Assembly: GCA_034189195.1 (NCBI GenBank)
Contig: JAXHVI010000141.1
Location: forward strand, 1-13,982
DNA: 13,982 nt
Source of the DNA: Desulfosudis sp034189195
Lineage (GTDB): Bacteria; Desulfobacterota; Desulfobacteria; Desulfobacterales; Desulfosudaceae
Direction of reading: 5' to 3'
Numbering within the stretch: the first letter of the stretch is position 1; every line of letters begins with the position of its first letter. The notes under the pieces were generated by a model that was given only the letters and a program-made list of their open reading frames with translations, was not told the origin of the DNA and ran no database searches. This document shows, one piece after another, positions 8,289 through 13,982 of the stretch. A program made the translations under genes and the position numbers.

Positions 8289-8324
8289 ATGATTCATTAT
8301 AGCGGAGTCAAGAAAATTATGCAT
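8289..8324 (-). promoter_or_regulatory. candidate sigma-70 promoter for xre-pilMNOPQ
   Basis: On the minus strand a perfect TATAAT (plus-strand 8296-8301) is preceded, at the ideal 17-bp spacing, by ATGCAT (8319-8324) in the -35 position. That -35 is poor (consensus TTGACA), and it coincides with the first TGCAT box, so activity may depend on a bound regulator. The predicted start of transcription is near 8289, giving a leader of about 95 nt before xre. This is inferred from sequence only. Confidence 0.5.
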
Positions 8325-8366
8325 ATTTTTTTTAAATTAATGCATATTGTTGCATAATTATGCATA
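8317..8366. promoter_or_regulatory. phased TGCAT box array, likely operator of the XRE regulator
   Basis: TGCAT occurs at 8320, 8341, 8351 and 8361, i.e. with steps of 21, 10 and 10 bp, so all boxes face the same side of the helix. The last two form the perfect 14-bp palindrome TGCATAATTATGCA (8351-8364). The first box is itself within the palindrome ATGCAT at the promoter's -35. The run is embedded in AT-rich DNA that contrasts with the GC-rich genes. The phasing suggests cooperative binding by a dimeric regulator, most simply the XRE protein encoded next door. Confidence 0.55.
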
Positions 8367-8474
8367 ATCACCATATCTGGTGGTTTGTGCCACAAAAAAA
8401 TATCGGTTTTTCCGCTTTTTCACCTTGCGCGCCGTGCTCCAGAGTGTATTTTTATTGTTTGACGGTTTTCTTTT

Positions 8475-8573
8475 TTTCACCGCAAAGGCGCAAAGCGCGC
8501 AAAGGATTATGCCGTCTGCCCTACCCACGGCGTTTACGTTTTTCTCCGCGTCCTTTGCATCTCTGCGGTGAAA
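8475..8573. repeat. dispersed inverted-repeat element (CACCGCAAAGGCGCAAAG family)
   Basis: A left arm of about 31 nt (8475-8505, TTTCACCGCAAAGGCGCAAA onward) pairs imperfectly with a right arm (8541-8573, ending CTCTGCGGTGAAA). The loop between them is about 35 nt. The arms would form a long imperfect hairpin in DNA or RNA. Related half-copies occur at 9349-9375 and 9950-9979, so this is a repeated family within the window. Elements with this wording are scattered in intergenic regions of many environmental bacteria; I recall this from general knowledge, not from a search. No coding potential. Confidence 0.7.
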
Positions 8574-8617
8574 TTAATTCTAGGGGTTCTCAATAACAAT
8601 AATAATAGAGGTGACGA

Positions 8618-9304
8618 ATGTACCGATTGACAGCGCGGATGGTCCTGGTGTGCGTGGCGGTGTTTTTGCTGGCCGGGTGCTTTACCGCCGGATCCCGGCA
8701 CAAACCATCCCCGGCGATTAACCTGTCCGGCGCCACCCTGTGCGTGATGCCCTTTATAAAAGGACGACACGCTCTTCAAGCCGGGGCGCCTCTGGACCTG
8801 ACCCTGACCTGCCCGGTATCGGACCTCTGTGTTACCCAGGAAGATTTTCCGGAAGACGCGGACCGTGTCCTGACCCGGCTGGCCTGGCAGACGGCGGCGA
8901 ACCGGTGGGGAGAGGCGGTAACGCCCATGCACACGGCGGCCGACGCCTGGACCGCCGTGGACAAGGACCCGGCCGCGGACACCCTGCTCCTGCTGGCCCG
9001 GCGCGTGGGCGCGGCCCTGAATGTGGATTACGTGATGGCGGGAACCGTGTGGCGGTTCCGGGAACGGGAGGGATATGCCGCGTCGGCCAGCCGGCCCGCT
9101 TCCGTGGCCTTTGCTCTTTACCTGGTGGATGTAAAGCAGGGGACCGGCGTGTGGTCCGGCGGCTTTGACCGGACCCAGCAGCCCCTTTCCGAAAACCTGC
9201 TCAACGTGGTGGGCTTTTTCAGGCAGGGCGCCAAATGGCTCACCGCCGAAGAGCTGGCCGCCGTGGGCATGGAGACCGTGTTCGAAAATTTTCCGGTACA
9301 GTAG
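8618..9304 (+). CDS. predicted outer-membrane or periplasmic lipoprotein of unknown role
   Basis: This 228-residue protein has a basic start, a hydrophobic helix and a good lipobox, LLAGC (Cys21), so it is exported and lipidated. The mature part alternates strands and helices: an LCVMPF strand near 42-47, an NVDYVMAGTVWRFRE strand at about 136-150, VAFALYLVDVKQGTGVWSGG at about 163-182, and a C-terminal helix WLTAEELAAVGMETVF. The pattern '..GTV..., A/F-L-L-V-D...G..VWSG..D' resembles the TolB-N/CsgG/LpoB-like lipoprotein fold, but I cannot name the family. GAGGTG about 5 nt before the ATG supports the start. It stands alone between a repeat element and the intron-like region. No partner gene suggests a function. 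Confidence 0.75.
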   Translation: MYRLTARMVLVCVAVFLLAGCFTAGSRHKPSPAINLSGATLCVMPFIKGRHALQAGAPLDLTLTCPVSDLCVTQEDFPEDADRVLTRLAWQTAANRWGEAVTPMHTAADAWTAVDKDPAADTLLLLARRVGAALNVDYVMAGTVWRFREREGYAASASRPASVAFALYLVDVKQGTGVWSGGFDRTQQPLSENLLNVVGFFRQGAKWLTAEELAAVGMETVFENFPVQ

Positions 9305-9348
9305 GGCGCACAGGCTTGTTTTTTGATCCGGGCCGATACCGAAGCCCC

Positions 9349-9375
9349 GCTTCGTGTCCTTCCACGTCTTCGCGG
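9349..9375 (+). repeat. half-copy of the dispersed repeat, left of the intron-like element
   Basis: CTTCGTGTCCTTCCACGTCT plus the following TCGCGGT resembles the right arm of the 8475-8573 element (TCCGCGTCCTTTGCATCTCTGCGGTG). It is degenerate, and its partner arm is missing. Confidence 0.4.
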
Positions 9376-9804
9376 TCTTTGCTCGCCGCCCATAGGGCCG
9401 CATGCCTTGCCGGTGCAAGTCCGGCTGCGGTAATCGGTTGTTTATCCGTATAGTGATAGCGGTATCACAGGTAGGCGGAGCAAATTGGGGAAGCTCTCTG
9501 GCCCAGCCCATACGAGACCAAAGACCTGATGGACGAAGTAAATAAGGCGTCGGGAGGACCAGAGAGTCTCGGATGAGGCCATATTAAGCGATGATCCGGA
9601 GCGACAACATAGCGACCGGCAAGCCAAGGGCCTCTGGACGGGAGATGCCGATGCGGCAACAGGCTCCGTTGGACATGCCTTCGGGCCACAGGAGCAAGGC
9701 CGCTCAGCTATAGCTGCGTATACGTTATCTGTTCGACGGGGCATGTGGGTCTCGCACTTAAACCACAGGCCGGATAGCGAAGGTCGCAGTTGAGCTTCCG
9801 TTTG

Positions 9805-9838
9805 AAGCCGTACTGGGGAAAACCCGACGTACGGAATT
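9805..9838 (+). ncRNA. group II intron domain V-like hairpin
   Basis: 34 nt, the normal domain V length. It starts AAGCCGTAC, with the catalytic AGC triad at 9806-9808, and ends CGTACGGAATT. CCGTAC pairs with GTACGG. Above it, GGG pairs with CCC around a GAAA(A) loop, and a CG bulge is possible on the 3' side. Compared with intact domain V, the upper stem is one base short and the basal pairs next to the triad are disturbed (GGAATT instead of GGTTC), so catalytic activity is doubtful. Confidence 0.6.
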
Positions 9839-9840
9839 TT

Positions 9841-9926
9841 AGAGAGAGAGCAGGAAACGTGGGCCAAGGTGGAACCGGGAACCCGCTGCACGTATCGAAA
9901 GAGTGCATGAACCGGTAACTCTCCAC
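9841..9926 (+). ncRNA. possible group II intron domain VI and 3' splice site
   Basis: AGAGAGAGAG just after domain V can pair with CTCTC at 9919-9923. An unpaired A (9917 or 9918) lies 8-9 nt before a CAC end at 9924-9926, matching the branch-point geometry of group II introns (bulged A 7-8 nt before an AY 3' end). The distal part of the stem is irregular. The exact 3' end could also be the AC at 9930-9931. Confidence 0.4.
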
Positions 9927-9949
9927 CTAACGCTGCGCGCGCCTGCTCT

Positions 9950-9979
9950 CTACTCGGCGTCTCTGCGATGCAATTGAAT
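9950..9979 (+). repeat. half-copy of the dispersed repeat, right of the intron-like element
   Basis: TCTACTCGGCGTCTCTGCGA and the next TGCAATTGAA resemble the right arm at 8541-8580 (GCATCTCTGCGGTGAAATTAAT). Together with 9349-9375 it brackets the intron-like sequence, which suggests insertion at or next to such an element in the prfC leader. Confidence 0.4.
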
Positions 9980-9999
9980 TTTTCGAGGCCCCCACAAAT

Positions 10000-11595
<1,596 letters not shown>

Positions 11596-11661
11596 CCCGG
11601 CAGCGTCCCTGGCCGCCAGCCGATCCTGCCGTTGTGATTCAAGAAGATTTTTCAGTGTTGT

Positions 11662-11687
11662 CCGGTTAGGTTTTTGCCTGTAACCGG
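11662..11687. repeat. hairpin 67 nt after prfC, possible weak terminator
   Basis: CCGGTTA/TAACCGG forms a perfect 7-bp stem, extended by GG/CC across a TG bulge around a TTTTTG loop. No T-run follows on the plus strand, so it is at best an inefficient or rho-assisted terminator for prfC. Apart from this and the GGAGG/CCTCC palindrome with an inner GCGCC-GGCCT-GGCGC hairpin (11744-11777), I see nothing in 11596-11848. Confidence 0.35.
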
Positions 11688-11848
11688 GACGCCTGTTGTT
11701 CTTTGAAAAAGTATTCATCCATGCGAAAAACGATTCGATTACTGGAGGGTGCGCCGGCCTGGCGCGAAACAGCCTCCACCCTCAACTTCCCCTATAAGCT
11801 ATTGATGTAACATCAGAAATAATGCCAGCCGACATCCGGCGGCGGTTC

Positions 11849-12350
11849 ATGTCAAAGGAAGCGATTTTCTCCCCTGATTTCCCTGCACCGGACGAGGGTA
11901 ACGGGTTTGCAGTTCGGCCGGATACCGAAAATCGTCCTCCAACTTCCCCGTCTTATTGGTCCCCACCGACATCGTTTCGTTGTAATTGCACCCGATCCGT
12001 GGCATGGATTGTCGGCCTCTTTACGGTCGAGTTCGCCGGAGGGGCGAAATCGGGTCTTTCCCAGGGGTGCGGCTCGGTGGCATCGTCGCCTGGTACGAGC
12101 GGGAAGCGGCAAGACCACCTTGTTTCGCCAGCGCATCCGGCAACTGATCGAGAGCGGTGTTCCCGTTGAGAACATCCTTCATCTCGACCTTGCCGATGAC
12201 CGGCTTTATTGGCTGCGGCACGAAACCCCGGACATCACCCTGGAGGCCTATTTCGCGCTCCATCCGCAGAAGCGCGGCAGCGAAACGGTCCACTGCTTTT
12301 TCGATGAGATTCAGGCGCTCCGCACCGGCAGATATTTATCGACCGCCTGA
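11849..12350 (+). pseudogene. broken N-terminal part of an AAA ATPase (DUF4143/COG1373 type)
   Basis: Pieces of the ATPase half of a DUF4143-type protein lie here in two frames. A start MSKEAIF (11849) is in one frame. A second frame holds LHRTRVTGLQFGRIPKIVLQ and RHRFVVI, then about 30 odd residues. A damaged Walker A follows (VRAGSGKTTLF, with V where the family has G), then RQLIESGVPVENILHLDLAD and the Walker B-like HCFFDEIQ. The frame then ends at 12350. The matching downstream sequence (IFIDRLTRTDW) continues in the other frame from 12332, so there is a frameshift near 12320-12332. Between RTDW and GGFPGV the usual sensor/lid region of roughly 80-100 residues is missing. Several independent lesions make this a decayed gene. 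Confidence 0.6.
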
Positions 12351-12385
12351 CGCGCACCGATTGGCAGGTCGGCGGCTTCCCCGGC

Positions 12386-13102
12386 GTGATTCGACTCGAC
12401 CAGCGGCAGCGCATAGAAGCCCATCAGGCCAACTGGAACGCCATCCTCGCCGGCATCATCAGGCATCACAACATTTCCCACCCTCGGGCGGTGATCGATC
12501 TGGCCCACTGGCTGGTGGACAACACCGGCTCTTTCTATTCCGCCAGCCACCTGACCGACTACCTGAAATCCCTCGGCCACCGGGTGCGTAAAAGCTCGGT
12601 GGCCGATTGGCTCGTCGCGTTCGAGGATGCCGGGCTGCTGTTCAGCGTGAACATCTTTTCCAGCTCAGCGACCCGGATCAGCGTCAATCCCCGCAAGCTC
12701 TACTGCACCGACCACGGCCTGACGGCCTCGATCAGCTCCGGCATCCTCACCAACCGCGACAGCCTGCTGGAGAATTTGGTGTTCACCGCGCTGCGCCGGG
12801 TGACGCCGGAAATCTTCTACCACAAGACCAAAACTGGCCGGGAGGTTGACCTTGTCGCGCTGCTGCCGTCAGTGCCGGGTCAAGAACGAACCATACTACT
12901 GATCCAGGTCTGCGCCTCGCTGGCCGATCCCCGCGTCAGGCAGAGCGGGGTCCGCTCCCTATCCGAAACCATGGTCGAGCTGGCGGTGGCGGAAGGGACC
13001 ATCGTCACCTGGCGCACCGATGAGACTATTCCCGTGGGCTTCGGCACCATCCAGGTGGTGCCGATCCGGCGGTTTCTGCTGGAGATGAACTCACGAACCT
13101 AA
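12386..13102 (+). CDS. DUF4143 domain fragment of the same broken AAA ATPase
   Basis: This open frame (GTG start by convention, 238 residues) is the C-terminal DUF4143 half of a COG1373 ATPase. It carries the winged-helix-like segment GSFYSASHLTDYLKSLGHRV, then FEDAGLLFSVNIFS, NPRKLYCTDHGL, LLENLVFTALRR and the nuclease-like YHKTKTGREVDLVAL motif, which has the E.D-x-K arrangement of the PD-(D/E)xK fold. The frame is open upstream to at least 12332, where it carries the continuation of the ATPase part, so the GTG start is unlikely to be a true start. Genes of this family are often lone accessory genes in variable regions. The product is probably not made or not functional, although the fragment itself has no internal stop. 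Confidence 0.65.
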   Translation: MIRLDQRQRIEAHQANWNAILAGIIRHHNISHPRAVIDLAHWLVDNTGSFYSASHLTDYLKSLGHRVRKSSVADWLVAFEDAGLLFSVNIFSSSATRISVNPRKLYCTDHGLTASISSGILTNRDSLLENLVFTALRRVTPEIFYHKTKTGREVDLVALLPSVPGQERTILLIQVCASLADPRVRQSGVRSLSETMVELAVAEGTIVTWRTDETIPVGFGTIQVVPIRRFLLEMNSRT

Positions 13103-13132
13103 AATAGCAGCTCGTCTTATTTTAGGTTCGTG
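13092..13132. repeat. perfect 15-bp inverted repeat at the end of the DUF4143 gene
   Basis: CACGAACCTAAAATA (13092-13106) and TATTTTAGGTTCGTG (13118-13132) are exact inverse complements around an 11-nt loop. The DUF4143 stop codon lies in the left arm. It can act as a hairpin in transcripts of either strand, although no T-run follows. A further partial copy, TAAAATAAG, occurs at 13141-13149. Confidence 0.7.
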
Positions 13133-13202
13133 CCGTTTCGTAAAATAAGCGCCTCCTTTCAGTCAGACCCAAGGCAGCAATAGAGACAAGAAACGACGCC
13201 GT

Positions 13203-13231
13203 TGAACTGTCAAGGATTCTTTGACAGTTCA
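13203..13231. repeat. perfect 11-bp inverted repeat just after jetD, possible terminator hairpin
   Basis: TGAACTGTCAA (13203-13213) and TTGACAGTTCA (13221-13231) are exact inverse complements with a 7-nt loop, extendable by two G-U pairs. On the minus strand the hairpin begins 8 nt after the jetD stop, where a terminator would be expected, but no T-run follows. Confidence 0.55.
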
Positions 13232-13239
13232 GTTGCGAT

Positions 13240-13878
13240 TCATAGCTCTCGGAGAACATCTCGCAGAAAGTCGAATCCAATCCTCTCCTGCTCCAGACGA
13301 ACATGTTCCCCCCAATGGTTTTGGCGCAATTGATCGTAAAGTGCGCTTTCCTCGGAGTTCAGCCGCGTAAGAGTCCCTGTTTCAGGCTGCATTTCAACTC
13401 CCCATAGTGCACTGTGGGCTAGGAGTGTCCGTTGATCCATCAGAAAAGAAACGACATGAGGCAAGAACCCACGCAATTGATTGAGAATAGCAAAGCCGTG
13501 AGTATCGATGTCCCCCCAATAGTAGATTTCTTTTTCGTGCAGCCAGGTTGCGGCCGCGAGATTGTCAAATCCGTATCCCGCTCCGAATACCACCACCGCA
13601 TCAGAAACATCCGGAAAAGCCAAAAAGTTGATCTCATTTTCAGTGATGAACACTTTCGATACCGGCAAATCAAGTGAGGCGAAGGCTGACTGTGTCAGGG
13701 TGATATCCTGATCGGCTTCCACTGATAGCAGACGGACATTCGAGTCCAGCATCCGAAATCGCACCCGTGACGGTTTGTCAAGAAAACCATATCGACGACA
13801 GAACCCGCCGATGCCCGTGTGAGTTCCATCAATAGAATCCTCCGGCAGCATGAGATCGAGCAGTGTTGGCTCCCGCAT
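13240..13878 (-). CDS. jetD: JetD C-terminal fragment (Wadjet anti-plasmid system, DUF2220, Toprim-like)
   Basis: JetD is the nuclease subunit of the Wadjet (JetABCD) system, which cuts circular plasmid DNA after an SMC-like complex extrudes it. This frame carries the C-terminal DUF2220/Toprim half: KPSRVRFRMLD at 35-45, VFITENEINFLAFP at 76-89 (Glu80), VFGAGYGFD at 97-105, YYWGDIDTHGFAIL at 119-132 (Asp123 and Asp125, the acidic pair), LMDQRTLLAH at 146-155 and VRLEQERIGFDFL at 193-205. JetD is usually about 380-400 residues, so roughly half is missing. The frame stays open to the window edge, but sequence upstream of LLDLMLP no longer resembles JetD (the PGVDTKFIE..LL motif is absent) and contains direct repeats. 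The ATG at 13878 is thus a junction codon. jetABC are not in the window. Confidence 0.8.
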   Translation of the reverse strand: MREPTLLDLMLPEDSIDGTHTGIGGFCRRYGFLDKPSRVRFRMLDSNVRLLSVEADQDITLTQSAFASLDLPVSKVFITENEINFLAFPDVSDAVVVFGAGYGFDNLAAATWLHEKEIYYWGDIDTHGFAILNQLRGFLPHVVSFLMDQRTLLAHSALWGVEMQPETGTLTRLNSEESALYDQLRQNHWGEHVRLEQERIGFDFLRDVLREL

Positions 13879-13982
13879 TATTCTGACCGGGATTTCTTCG
13901 TTATTCTGACCATTTTCAAAAAGTTCCGGATTAAACTGACCTCGTTTGATTGCTTTTATCTCCGGCAGGGTTTTTATCGTAT
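13878..13982. mobile_element. candidate transposon end (three direct repeats) abutting jetD
   Basis: TTATTCTGACC occurs at 13878-13888 and again, identically, at 13901-13911, and TTAAACTGACC at 13931-13941. Multiple short direct repeats at an end are typical of IS21-like and Tn7-like elements. They begin just where JetD homology stops. No transposase is visible before the window ends, so the family is a guess. Confidence 0.4.

Larger units (their letters stand above)
9390..9926 (+). ncRNA. degenerate ORF-less group II intron
   Basis: This stretch has no convincing coding frame but is dense in pairing. Examples are CCGCA/TGCGG enclosing GCCGG-TGCAAGT-CCGGC (9398-9427), the hairpin GTGATA-GCGG-TATCAC (9453-9468), an 8-bp helix CTCTCTGG/CCAGAGAG (9494-9501 with 9559-9566), the palindrome CAGCTATAGCTG (9705-9716) and ACATGCC/GGCATGT (9673-9679 with 9740-9746). 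The GGTGCAAGTCC loop is a wording common in bacterial group II intron domain I. Near the 3' end lie a domain V-like hairpin and a domain VI-like stem with a bulged A, which identify the class. No reverse transcriptase is encoded, so any splicing would need a protein supplied in trans. I could not find the usual GTGYG 5' end, so the left boundary is approximate and the element may be truncated or dead. Confidence 0.6.

Noticed and set aside
8296..8310. TTGACT just upstream of TATAAT as a -35/-10 pair (minus strand)
   Set aside because: They are separated by only 4 bp, so they cannot serve together. The TTGACT could only pair with a poor -10 further on.
8320..8366. TGCAT repeats as a CRISPR-like array
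   Set aside because: The units are 5-8 bp with spacers of 5 or 16 bp and no cas genes. The pattern fits operator boxes.
8376..8392. TGGCAC on the minus strand as a sigma-54 -24 element for the pil operon
   Set aside because: After 5 nt the expected TTGCA-like -12 element is absent (ACCAG instead).
8534..9511. 325-codon minus-strand frame opposite the lipoprotein gene
   Set aside because: The plus-strand lipoprotein has a ribosome site, signal peptide and lipobox. The antisense frame is low-complexity Gly/Arg/His and starts inside the intron-like RNA.
13122..13304. 60-codon minus-strand frame overlapping the end of jetD
   Set aside because: It lies in another frame of the conserved JetD C-terminus and crosses both inverted repeats. 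No ribosome site or family match.
13240..13982. A complete Wadjet (JetABCD) defence system
   Set aside because: Only the C-terminal half of JetD is in the window. JetA, JetB and JetC are not visible.

Overview
The window looks like a piece of a chromosome from a GC-rich deltaproteobacterium (Desulfobacterota, probably a sulfate-reducing Desulfobacterales relative). This rests on the content of a xre-pilMNOPQ operon with a three-AMIN-domain PilQ, the style of the proteins and the repeat family present. No rRNA or other species-level marker is in view.

Layout. (1) 29-928 (+) is a DHH/DHHA1-family phosphoesterase. (2) 8194-1017 (-) is one long type IV pilus operon, in order: a small XRE-type regulator, pilM, pilN, pilO, pilP, pilQ and an Ig-like surface-protein fragment. 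It ends in a clear intrinsic terminator whose stem contains the last stop codon. Its genes overlap by ATGA junctions (pilM/N, pilO/P) or lie 3-11 nt apart up to pilQ. PilM, PilN, PilO and PilP form the alignment complex that links the cytoplasmic motor to the PilQ secretin in the outer membrane. pilP is cut by 100 N. The N run is flanked by the same 12-bp sequence on both sides, and collapsing that overlap restores a single reading frame. (3) Upstream of xre lies an AT-rich control region with a consensus TATAAT box. Four TGCAT boxes, spaced 21, 10 and 10 bp, start exactly at the -35 position. (4) 8475-8573 is a dispersed inverted-repeat element, followed by a lipoprotein gene (8618-9304, +). 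(5) About 9390-9926 (+) is a highly structured, ORF-less stretch with a recognisable but degenerate group II intron domain V and a plausible domain VI. It sits between repeat copies in front of prfC. (6) 10000-11595 (+) is prfC (release factor 3). (7) From about 11850 to the end is a decaying accessory region: a broken DUF4143-type AAA ATPase (+), two perfect inverted repeats in the convergent gap, and the C-terminal half of JetD (Wadjet anti-plasmid system, -). The JetD reading frame changes character where three direct repeats, suggestive of a transposon end, begin.

The core genes (DHH, pil, prfC) look intact. The right end looks like remains of a defence or mobile island. I found no complete new system. 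The most interesting items are the helically phased TGCAT array at the pil promoter, the ORF-less group II intron and the truncated JetD next to a possible transposon end.
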